Source of the DNA: Nemopilema nomurai
Lineage: Eukaryota; Cnidaria; Scyphozoa; Rhizostomeae; Rhizostomatidae
Direction of reading: 5' to 3'
Assembly: GCA_003864495.1 (NCBI GenBank)
Contig: ML133488.1
Location: 38,243-102,242 of the forward strand
DNA: 64,000 bases
How positions within the stretch are numbered: the stretch's first letter is position 1; each line of letters begins with the position of its first letter. A program made the translations under genes and the position numbers. Below are positions 1-10,694 of this stretch, piece after piece. The notes under the pieces are model-generated. The model was not told where the DNA came from. It searched no databases and saw only the letters and a program-made list of their open reading frames with translations.

Positions 1-906
1 AACATGCAAAGCGTCAGAGAAGGAATGAATGAATCATCTTTTTCTTCTGCTCCAAGCAACATGATCAAGACCAAGTCATTATTAAAGCAAAAAATGTCAC
101 ATGACCATGACCATATCATTACAAAAGCAAAAAATGTCACATGAGAAAAATAGCTGGCTCGTTTCCATCAATCCGCCAATTGAATGCAGAATTGCCAACA
201 AACGTGGTTTATGCCACATCTCGTTGCCATTCTAAAGACTGTGGAAAAAGCGGCCTCTGTGTAAATGATACAAATAGGATTTGATGCGCGATCCATTTCG
301 ATTGGAAGGATGGTTGCTCGATTTCAATTGGAAAGCTGGTTGCTCGGTGGGCGCAAGAATTCCAAAGTAAATTACTATAGTTAGTGTTGTCTCACCTGTA
401 GACGCTGCCGATGACTCATCGAGTAAAAAATAGTCACTGACAACCCAAGAGCTTGTGGTGCCATAGGAGCTGTACGTTTGATGATCTTGTGACTTTCATT
501 AATGAATAATTTGTAAAGAACGAAAGTACATGATAGAAAAAATAACCAATCATGAGAAGGTTCCTACAAAAAATATGTTTTATTGTTGCACTTGGTTAGG
601 ACACAGAATAACATCCGGATATCATGTGAAATAAAAAGATCGGACATTATACGGTAGCAAAAAAACTTTGTAAGTGCATTTTGTTTATATTAAGTGCTTT
701 GAGGAGAAGAGATCGTTAAGCAAACGACTGATCAATCATATGAAGTAAGAAGATCCGACAGTCTTTGTTTACCGCCCATTCCAATGTTTCTAACCTTTGA
801 ATCTCTCATCTTCAAATCTTCAAATTAATAGGAATCTTTCATATGAGCTATTTCATCTGTTTTCAAATTCGACATAACCAGACCGTCTGTTCGACATAAC
901 CAGAAA
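1..906. other. Upstream non-coding region with short direct repeats
   Basis: No supported gene. Two local direct duplications are visible. One is a block near 80-145 in which 'aaagcaaaaaatgtcacatga' recurs after about 40 bases. The other is near 293-345, where 'gattggaa..(a/g).tggttgctcg' occurs twice. The region may hold the promoter of the decarboxylase gene that follows, but I see no motif that decides this. Confidence 0.4.
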
Positions 907-3900
907 ATGAGTGACACAAAGAAGCGCGTCAACGTAGAGCCGAAGCAAAAATCAAACCAACAAGTTCAATCCATAAATAGTCAGGTTGCCTTGTAGTAAG
1001 AAAGTAGCAACAATTATCTGTGACTACTATCATTTACTTCTTTCATCCTTATATTATAAGCTCTTTTATTCTTTGTTCTTTTATTATAACATGTTTGGAC
1101 CTCATAACGCAGTACACTTTGAATACCAAAATTTTTTGCACGTTTGATGTAATAATTTATTAATTTACCTGTATATTTTGCATTTTTTCAAGTTGGTATT
1201 ATTTAGTTCGCCAATTGTTCATTTGTCTGCAAACATACCAAAACGTTTTCCATGCTCAATCTTCTGTAGAGAGCAGCAAAGCCACAACATTGAAGGGCCC
1301 CAGAGATGCCTTGAGGCTTGGTTCTTGGGCCCTAAAGGCGAGAATCGACTTGAGTTCAATAACTTTGTTGCAACCATTTTAAATGCCTATGAGGATTTCC
1401 GTGCGTCCTACCAACCAGCAGATCCACTGCATGTAACAAGAGATATCCGACAGTCATCTTCCTTTGCAAAGGAAATGAAAATATTAGAAACGGAGTTAAA
1501 AAGGCTGACTGAAGAATTGAAGAATTCAGTTCCGTTTTTCAGTTTCAGGTACAAGGTATGTAATACATTACTCACAACATTTACAAGTTATTTACTAGAT
1601 GATTATCTTTTAGATTAAAAGATTTTATACAGTTTTGAAATGATTAGAGCTGCGCTTTACTACCAACATTCTACAGGGATTGTAGGGAGACTCTTAGCTA
1701 TCAAACTTACGAGGGGAAGGGAAAGCAAAGTGAGAGCTAGTATTGAGGTGTCTCAAGTACTTTTGCCAGACGTTCCACAGTAGTTTCAAAAACCACAAAT
1801 TTTCTAATATTCTAATTATTGGTATACTAGGGGATGACCTTATGAAATCAATTTTCTATTAAAGAAAACTTTCTGTGGTAGGTCACAATGTTTTCATTTT
1901 CGAACTTTTTCAAGTTACCAAAACCTGCTGGAGGAAAGCGTATAGCAATAATGCATCACAAAGAAGACTCAATCTTAAAATCTTCCGTAACAAGTTCCTG
2001 TTTCAACAATTTGGCCGAGATCGCAGCTACATTAGGATCGTTTTGAAAGCAGAACATATCTCGTTGAATGTTGTTTAGCAGTTTTCTAGAGGGAAAAATT
2101 CTTTTCTTTCTTTATTAACCTGTAGTTTTTGTTTTCTCCGAACATAAAATTCTCTTTCACTGAACAAATTACAAATTTGGTTTCACATTTTCAGGGTCAC
2201 ATGTTATGGGAAACATCTTTACCCTCGATGCTTGGGTATTTATCAGGCATGCTTTGGAACCAGAATAACGTGGATACATCTTCATCACCAGTGACCGCAA
2301 TGGTTGAAGCGAAAGTGGGGAGGCAGCTTTGTGATATGTTCGATTTCGGACAGGGTACTATGGCAATTAATCTCCCTCATTTACCTTTTATCATAACCTT
2401 GATAATTGCCTTGTGTTTTTGTTGCATCCTAGTTTCCATAGCACTGCAGATCCGTTTTGTTGCATTGGCAAGGACTGCAATGTTGCGTTCCGTTGCACTG
2501 TAGGACTGCAAATGGAATTTTCATTCCAACACACTGAAGGTCGCCATAAACACTTGAGTGGAGGACGGGATATTTGGTAGAAGGAAGCTTTCCGAAGAAT
2601 AAGTGTTTGGTTTCGATAGATAACCACACGTACAATGCTTACAAACTCAATCGCTTTTCCAATTTGAACCTGTTCAACAGAAGCGTTCATTACCAAGATT
2701 TGAAGTTTTAAGTCTTTAAAAAAAATGATAATGTAAAGCTTGCGCTGGAAATATGCGGCTGGATTTCGCCATGCGGCAAACTTAATGCCTTTGGAAACAT
2801 ACCTGAGGACCGGATGAAATGCGAGCTGTTCCTTATTAAGTGCAAGCAAACAGACAGAGATCTTGAAAGTAGAATCGTAGAATGTAGAATTCAAACTGAA
2901 ATAGAAGTAGACAAGCCTTACTCTTACAGGCTGCGTTATCAATTGATTATTGAGCAAGCTATTCTTTCATAATCTTTGGACCACATTTCATACGATAAAA
3001 GGGTGTTTGTTGGCTTCTTTACTTAGGCGACAATATTACACCGTGGGGACACATTACGAGCTGTGGGTCCGTAGCAAACATTGAAGCTTTTTGGGCCGCG
3101 AGAAACCTAAAGTTTCACCCCATCGCGCTGAAAAACGCAATTGCCGCTGATGGACGACTTGCCAGTGCCAAGGACACGACTCGCGTGTACATTCCCAGTC
3201 TAGACCAATGCGTACGACTGATGGAAGCCGACAACTGGGATCTTCTGAATATGGAAGTAGATCACATTTGCGCAATGACTTACGCAGTTGCTGAGCAATG
3301 TGGATTATCAATGGCGGCAATTACTGCTATCCTGGATAGCTATAGCCAGGCGTCCATTGGGCTGTCAGACTTCTTGAAGCTGAATGAAATTAACAGTCCG
3401 GTTGTCATCTCGCCAGCCACCAACCATTACTCTTGGTCCAAGGCAGCGACGTTGCTTGGGTTAGGGTACACAAACCTCATTCAGGTGCCTGTTGATTGCA
3501 ATGGGAGGCTGGACCTTCAAGGCAAGATATTTGGCCTTCAACCGTCAGCGTGATTTGTATTAGTGGCTACCATTGTATGATGGTGCTTACAGCGACAAGT
3601 GTTGCAATCAACATTGAATGGATAGTGAAAACAATTTCAAAATGGCAGGAAAAAGCGGAACAAGTTTTTGCATACTTGAAGTACTTTTTCGTCCGACACT
3701 CCTCAGAGTATGCAAACGTCGGAAAATAACCAAAAGCTGACAGAATTAATAGCCAGATACGGATCGAAAACACTAAAGGGTGATAAGCAGAGAGCGTGTT
3801 TGGTTATAATTGAACAAACAGCGTTATTTATGTGTTAAGTATGCAAAAACTAGGCTGCTTTTTCTTGCCATTGTGAAAATAATTAATTGACTTCCAATCC

Positions 3901-6900
3901 TCTTTAGTTGACAGGCTTTGGCATATTAAGAAAATGAAGAAGGAGTCCAAGCTGTTAATGAAACAAGAATCATCGCTACTTAGACCTGAAATGTTCTATA
4001 ACTTGTATGGGCCCAGTTAGACATAACTGATACATGCAGTTGCACAATCAATAAAGCTTCGTTGCAATTCAATTCAAATGCCGCTAAAGTACTCATTTAA
4101 AGCACCTGACTTACCAGCCATGATTTTGTTATAGAACTTGAAAGATTACTTTCGCACTGTCTTGTCCAAAATATTCCTGTTCTTTGTGTCGTTGCTGTTG
4201 TTGGGACTACAGAAGAAGGTGCTGTTGATCCAGTTACGGGCATCCTTCAAGCCAGGGATCAATTTAAAAGACAGGTGAGAGAAATTCGCGAGACTGGATC
4301 TCCTTCATTCCTCGAAGCAATTGTGGTTGTGAAGCTTTAGTTGCAAGGAATCCAGGTTCAGTTTGGGTTGGCGAGACAATTATATACTAAATCAAACTGT
4401 ACTACTCCAAATAAACGTTTCATGAAAACTAACAAAAGTTATAGAAAAAGATAAGAGTTAAACTCTAAGTTGAGGGACAGGGTATGGAAAATGGTTGTTG
4501 CGGTATCAAGAAAATTGAATCCCTATATGCCTCGAATAATACGAGGTACATTTCAATAAAGCGAAGTGAAGTATCACTTAATTACAACCGGGTTTGCAGC
4601 AGCAACAACAAACATCCTGTCTAATACCATTCTATGCATGTTGCGTCATTCTTGGCCTTGTACTGCGGCTCTTGTCTTTTTCCGAAACAAATTGGTCTGG
4701 TAATCTTGGGGTAGAGCAGTGTTACGGGTGATTTTAATGGGGTAAAGAGGGTGCTTCAACTGAGACTTCAGTGAAATTTTGTTAATCAATTGTTTGTGTT
4801 TCAGGCTACGATGTTTCTTTTTTCAGTGATATTGATTCTTTAGGGTCTCAACTTTTGTATCCACGCCGATGCAGCCTGGGGAGGATACCTGATGACAATG
4901 CTAAAAGATTCTGCGGGGAAAGTTCCCGAGGAGAGGAAGAGAAGCAATGACAACAAGGAGAACTCTAATATTATGAGTGAAATGCCAAGAAGAACTCATT
5001 CTATACCTGTAGGTCAAGACTTTTTACCATTATTGAGTACTGACAACTGCTCTTTTCTTCGGTTCAAAGTGAAGGCTTTCAAGAATGCGAAGAGTTGATG
5101 CGTATTAGAAAATTCTAGAACCTACTCCCTCTATGCAGCTTTCTCTTTTGGACTGAAGCAAGTGCAATCACTGTGAAGCTGTAATGGATGAATATTAAGA
5201 TAAGATTAATACTAAAACAAAGATAAAGATTAGATGACTATGATTAAGAGAGAGAGGGAGAGGAGAGGAGAGAGAACTGCATTCTCACAAATCATTACCT
5301 GGCTGGAAAGAGACATCCAGGGCACAATTGGACCCTTTATAGCCTATATTACCCAATAATTGCTTCAAACTGTACGCCTCTAGCCATTGTTCCGCTTGAT
5401 CTTGATTTTTTCATTTTGTAGGCAGACTTAGACAGAGTTATCATGCAATCCCTAAGTAACAATGAATATGCATCTCGAGGGAGATTAGTTTCAGCGAGAA
5501 AAGCGGATGAGTCTACTGCAGCTGACGCCGCTACAACCATTCCACTTTCTCCATACACCAGGCAACAATTTCAGTCGCTAAGAATGGTGGATACAATCAC
5601 CGTTGATCCGCATAAAGCAGGTTTTTGCGTCTACCCTCTGGTGCGCTTTGTTACCGGAATGGGACAATGCGCAATTTTATTGCTCTGAAGGCACCAGAAG
5701 TGTTCCACGGGGACGGTGAGCCATCAATCGGAGTTTATGGGCTGGAGGGCTCAAAGCCCGGAGCGGCTGCAACCAGTGTTCTACTGTCTCATAACGTGAG
5801 TGGATACTTCTAACATTCAAATTGCTAGTGTCATCTCTCAATGGGAAAGTAAGGCTTCTATTTCGTTCTATTCAACAATACATATTTAGGATTATTCATG
5901 CAATCTTCTGCCAAAAAATCGATAACTTGTCCTTAAGCACGTGTTCAGGAAATGACTGTCCTGAAGCATTAACATGAATACGTGTAACGTCATAGATGAT
6001 CAGAGGACTTTCCGATTGCTTAATTTGCTACGCTTAATCTCGCGATAGGTTATCGGTCTGGACAAGAATGGCTATGGAAAAATCTTTGGTCAATGCATGT
6101 TGGCGACAAAGCTGTTTTACTGCATGTGGATGACAATTGCAGAGGAGAGGGACCCATTCGTTTGTGTTAACTTCCTTGACGTACATCGAGACAGCGATGT
6201 TAAAGGCTTTATCAGAAAGAACATTTGCGGAAAAACCAACAAGGAGATCTTCAAAGTAAGCATTTTTACTCTACCTGTTCAATTTGTTGCTTAGGATATT
6301 AGAAACATTAAACTTCTAGGCTGAAGCTGTTGACTTATCAGTCAAAGCTGCTGACTCTTAGTGTTGTATGTCACCAATGAATTTCCGTACCTGGAGATGC
6401 AACCGACGTTATTCGGACTAAGAGCAGCTTTTTTGATACTTGCAACAAACACTATTGATTAGTTGCAGTTTTGTACTGTAGAACTTCAAAATAGCGCTGA
6501 ACATAATTTTTGTCTGCTTCGTGCGCTTTTTTGTCTGCCACTCGTCAGAAAATGCTATGGTTGAAAAATATCTAAATGTTAATAGTGAAAAAGGCTAGTT
6601 TTATCAAGGAAACCATGGTGTTTCAACGATGACTTTATTCCACGTGCACACCTCGAGGCTAAAAGTCAAACTATTTTGGCATCTTCTGGCTTTTAAGCCA
6701 CTTTTCACAAGGGATGCAAGGATCCCATTGTTCCATGCTACTTTGAAATGCTGCGGTTTTGTTGCTTTCAATTTCTCTTTGGATAGAAGATCTAAGCGAA
6801 ATGAAGGTGAGTCGTTGTTAGAGAAAAACATAGATATCTAAGGAAGAGTTGATAATAAATTGCGTTTTTAACCAGGACAAAGATGCTTTGAAGTTTCTAG

Positions 6901-8962
6901 CAGAAGTAGGACCAGATGCCTTAATTAACACATTTGCCATAAATTGGAAAAATGAAGATGGGTCACTAAATACAGACATCAATGTTGCGAATGATCTGCA
7001 ATCGGAGATCTTCAAGGAATTATCAGTACAGATTGGCTTGCCTACTAAAAGAATACCTATGTATCTGACAATGTCTGAATTTGATACATGCAAATACGGG
7101 ACATCTTTAGACGACTTTAAAAGGAGACTAGGGGTATGTATTAAAAATTAAAGCAAGATTTACCTCTGGAAAATCATAATGGAGTCTAGTGATATGTAAG
7201 CCATGATTGCGCCTACTAAAGATTACCTGTAGGATTAACATTGACACTGTCAGACGCTAGTGAACCATGGCAAGAAAAGTTCATCTTTAGGCCTCCATGT
7301 CCTTGTTAAAAGTCAAAATACTGTAGTATCATTTCTATTCTCACCTTCATTCCTCTCTAAATGCAGCACAGAGAGGCTATCGTGGCTATCGTGGGCTCAA
7401 TAAACAGAGAGGCTATCGTGGGCGACGGAGCTTTTGTCCGCCCACCAGCTTCCCTACTCCCCTTTTACCCTTCATCAGGAACGCCCACATTCTTATTCAG
7501 TTACTATTCCTTTTTGTTGATGATCTTGGAAAATGAATAATTGTATTGCTAATAGTAAAGAGGGGTATTTGCTTGTTCTTTCAGATTGTTGAATATACAA
7601 AGAAACGCGATTTGAAATTCCTTAGAAGCACAGTTATCAATCCATTTCAATCAACTAACCTGTTTGTTGAAAGGATTCGTGCTTTTTTCTACAACACTGT
7701 ATTAAACTGTATTGGAAAGGTAAATCAAACTACACTTTCAGTGCCCCCAAGACCCCGGTTATTGCATGTCTGCCTCTGCCATGCACCTTGCAGAACCTAC
7801 CTCTAGACATAATCTTTTTATGAAGCCACCCTGATTGTGCAGTGATAAAATTCCCTTAAAATAAGGCCTGATTTGCAAACTTTGTTCTATTTCTCAACCC
7901 CTCTCGTTTATCGTCGTTCATCGGCAGAGGATATTTTTTCTAAACCTTGTGTCACACTTTGTCTGAAATTAGGATGACTTCCGCCAAAATTTGGCGTCAA
8001 AAATCAGCATATATTTAGCCTTTTTCGATCAATTTTAGATTAGAGACGAGCCCTATAGACACGAGTTCGTTAGCGGCCGCTTGAGCAAGAATGGATTCCT
8101 CTACTGCTGCAACTTGCCCTCCTTCAAAGAGCGTGAAAGGCAATACCACACTGCATTGCGATTTCAAATTGTTGACAGGGTGACAGTTTTTAAGCTGAAA
8201 AGAATGGAAACAGCTGGCAAAGTAAGCAGAATCATTTTGAAGATTTCAAAGGCCATGAAAATGCAAGACATTGTCCGCTCACGACAAGTTTTGGCGTTTG
8301 ATCTGTTTGTTTATACAGTTACACAAGGGGCTAAAAACGAAGGGACAAAGCTGCATTTAAAGAATGTCGAGTTATTGGTCGATGACGTGTTTAGACATGA
8401 GCACCTACTGCATCAAGCTGCTGACACAGATTACCCTATTTCGCAAACGTATTTTCTGTTTGGGGATAAAGACGAAGTTTACATTTCACACTGCATAACG
8501 AAGAAACCTGACTTTTTCCAGGTATTTATAGTATTGTGCTACTTGTTTCAATTTACTGTAAACCAGGCCGTGGGATTTTTGTTACCACTCCATAAAGGGT
8601 TTATTTGTAATTTTTAAGTCTTCGCAGGTTTGTTCAAGGCCTGAGTTTCTTTAAAACAATGTTGTTAATAAGAAATTAAAGAACCATGAAGGTTCAAGTT
8701 GAGAAAAAGAAACCCTCTTTTGTAGCTGGTTCAGCTGGATGCAAGACCACATAGCCTGTCTGCAGAGGTGGTTGACAGTGGAGTTGAGGTAACCATCTTA
8801 GATGTCCGTGGATCTCCACTGATGTATGAAGGCAGTATCCAAGATCCTTTGCAAGCTCAGACATACCAGGTCGTCTTAACAGGCATGGACAATGTCCAGA
8901 TCCACACTGAAATTGGACTTCGCATGGATAGGTGCAAAATCTGGTTTCAAGAAATTGTGTAG
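907..8962 (+). CDS. PLP-dependent decarboxylase of the bacterial tyrosine decarboxylase type (12 exons)
   Basis: Group II PLP-dependent decarboxylase, expected to convert an aromatic amino acid such as tyrosine to its amine plus CO2. Exons: 907-984 (tentative start), 1304-1555, 2195-2354, 3027-3521, 4135-4274, 4844-5008, 5422-5795, 6049-6255, 6876-7133, 7585-7719, 8039-8521, 8735-8962. All inner phases agree, giving about 991 residues. Family landmarks are GHMLWETSLPS (exon 3), WGHITSCGSVAN (exon 4), VVGTTEEGAVDP (exon 5), HADAAWGG (near residue 382), and TVDPHK with the PLP lysine near 495. The order and wording match Enterococcus/Lactobacillus tyrosine decarboxylase far better than animal AADC. 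Bacterial enzymes are about 620 residues; here some 280 extra C-terminal residues follow, with no domain I recognise. Intron 4 (3522-4134) has a GC donor. One base is missing near 5635-5637 (see findings). Exon 1 and the exact first acceptor are uncertain (an alternative start for exon 2 is 1270). Confidence 0.88.
3630..3880. mobile_element. MITE copy A (degenerate)
   Basis: Non-autonomous inverted-repeat element in intron 4 of the decarboxylase gene. The left end reads inward as caaaatggcaggaaaaagcgg; the right end, read on the other strand, is close to it. The core CGACACTCCTCAGAGTATGCA is shared with copies at 38.8 and 60.8 kb. The inner part of the right arm is missing compared with the 38.8-kb copy. 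Ends are approximate. Confidence 0.7.
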
Positions 8963-9260
8963 TCTGAACCTTGTTGGAATACGCCATTGTGTTAAGAACA
9001 AATACATGTAAAATTGCATTGGACTTAAATGTAAAATATTCATTATACCTTCTTTGCCATAAACTGGAGACTTGAAGTAAGCCCAGCGTTGAAGGCTGCA
9101 CAGCAATGTTTGGCAGCAGAAGTCTAAGAGTGCGGGCATCATTTGCTTTGATCTACATTACCGAAAACACAAGTAAAAATAACTTCAGAAAATATGGCTA
9201 ATTCTAATTTGACCCCTAAGATATTCAATATATGATGTATTTACTTTTTGTCTTCAAAAC

Positions 9261-9266
9261 AATAAA
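9261..9266 (+). promoter_or_regulatory. Candidate poly(A) signal AATAAA
   Basis: Canonical hexamer about 300 bases after the decarboxylase stop codon. It is the first clear AATAAA downstream on the same strand. Confidence 0.4.
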
Positions 9267-9504
9267 CGTCGTGTGGAGTAGAGGTCGATTTCAAGCAAGG
9301 ATACTAATTGGATTTACCTACCACGAGATTCGACTTCCGTGAAATAGATCTTAATTTGGAGCCATTGAAAGAAAATCACGTCAGTTCCTTGCTGATCGCA
9401 AAATCCAATGTAAACAGTTGAAGCATGGTAGATAAGAAGCAGGGCTGGGACCTTGTTTGAGCCGGTTTGCACTGTTGGAAATAGATGCTGAATTTGCGCG
9501 ATAG

Positions 9505-9736
9505 GATTAAAATCGATGCTTCTGTTTCAAAATGCTGTCCTGCTTGATAAAGTTAAGCGCATTCTTAAAACCATCTGCAGATGTGGAGCATATAATATGA
9601 AGGTATTGTCAAATATGTATGGCTTCTTCCAAAACGTTCCTTTTTTGCTTTTTTTATTGCATCTTCTTGAGCACTTTTCTTATTCTTTCAGTGGAACAAA
9701 CTTGATAAGTGGGCCATTGAGTTAAATAAAATGTAA
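9505..9736 (+). CDS. Exon-like pair, unrecognised
   Basis: Two short open segments with good splice borders: 9505-9602 (preceded by gcgcgatag, followed by gtattg) and 9692-9736 (preceded by tattctttcag, ending in TAA). Joined, they give a lysine-rich tail containing KRILKTICRCGAYNMK followed by WNKLDKWAIELNKM. I do not recognise it. It could be the 3' end of a small gene, an alternative tail, or chance. The rest of 8963-9870 shows nothing else. Confidence 0.25.
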
Positions 9737-9870
9737 ATTTGCATTAAAGTGTTCCAAAGAATAATCTTTCATTTCTTTCTTGAAAGGATAATTGCTTGAT
9801 AGAATGAACCCATGGGAGCAAAGTATAAACTATCACCATCTTGCAGTTCTTCCATAAACCCAAACATAGA

Positions 9871-10694
9871 TTAATTTTTTTTCACGTCAGGATTGAATAC
9901 ACAAGATATGATTGGGCTGATAAGATAGTTCAATATCGCCAGCGCCCACTCCCAGCAGAAACTGTACACAAAAAGAGGACTGCCTGTTTCTAAGGCCTTC
10001 AAAATGTGCTTTGCATAAACAAGAGGAGCAAATAAGAAACGAAATGATAATCAAGCCACCGATGCACAGATCTTTTGTTTCTCAGTTACATTCTGCTTGC
10101 ATGCCTGGATGTTTCTGCAGCAATCTGTCGACGGATGCTTTGAGTACACAGCAGAGCTTTTGTATAACACAAACAGATGAGTATGGTCGCAAGAAGGCCC
10201 ACAATCAGTGCTATTATCATAGTCGACCGCCGATATCCAATGAAAAGGCTTCCAGTGAGAATGGTTATTGACAGTATCCAAATACCAAGGAGAAAAACAA
10301 AAACTAGACGGGAAGTCAACTGCAATCTGTGCACCAATGGGTGGAAAACATTTATATTCTCTCTATTGCAATGGCAGTTATGGTCAAGAGGGTAACTATC
10401 GAAAAGAAGTAAGATGATGACAACTGTGGCAAAACTAGAAGGGTCCTTGAGAACAGCAATGTACAGGAATGCGAAAAAAAGGCCTGACATTGAGGAGACC
10501 CTGAGCCAAGTTCCGAAAATGCCAGGTTCTCTCCACTCCTCATTCCATTCGAAGGAAACATCTTTCAATAAAATGGTCGGTACTGCCGTGAGAAGATTGG
10601 AGGCAGGGCACACACAACTGTTAACTATATGTGCCGTTATATTACTCATCACTGGGTCACTACAGCTGACATAATGCATAATGCACTTTGACAA
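9871..10694 (-). pseudogene. Rhodopsin-like (class A) GPCR, frame broken
   Basis: On the minus strand the frames together spell a seven-helix receptor without introns. The first frame holds an N-terminal part and a first hydrophobic helix. Another frame gives the TM3 region SIVTLLTITAIAIER, the E/DRY position at its end. Returning to the first frame gives INVFHPLVHR, then TM4 (FVFLLGIWILSITIL) and TM5 (IIALIVGLLATILICLCY). A later frame gives TM6 (LIIISFLICS), then a TM7-like WALAILNYLISPIISC near 9900. The C-terminus stops at 9871-9873. At least four frame changes and several stops interrupt it, near 10400, 10363, 10030 and 10010. It most resembles the intronless class A receptors common in cnidarians. 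Because other genes here carry likely consensus indels, some breaks may not be real. Ligand class cannot be told. Confidence 0.6.

Noticed and set aside
2391..2957. Minus-strand frame of 188 residues
   Set aside because: Lies in an intron antisense to the decarboxylase gene, with no recognisable domain and intron-like composition.
3567..3773. Minus-strand frame coding RIWLLILSAFGYFPTFAYSE, with a near copy at 38745-38930
   Set aside because: Both are translations of the shared MITE sequence; similarity is due to the repeat, not a gene family.
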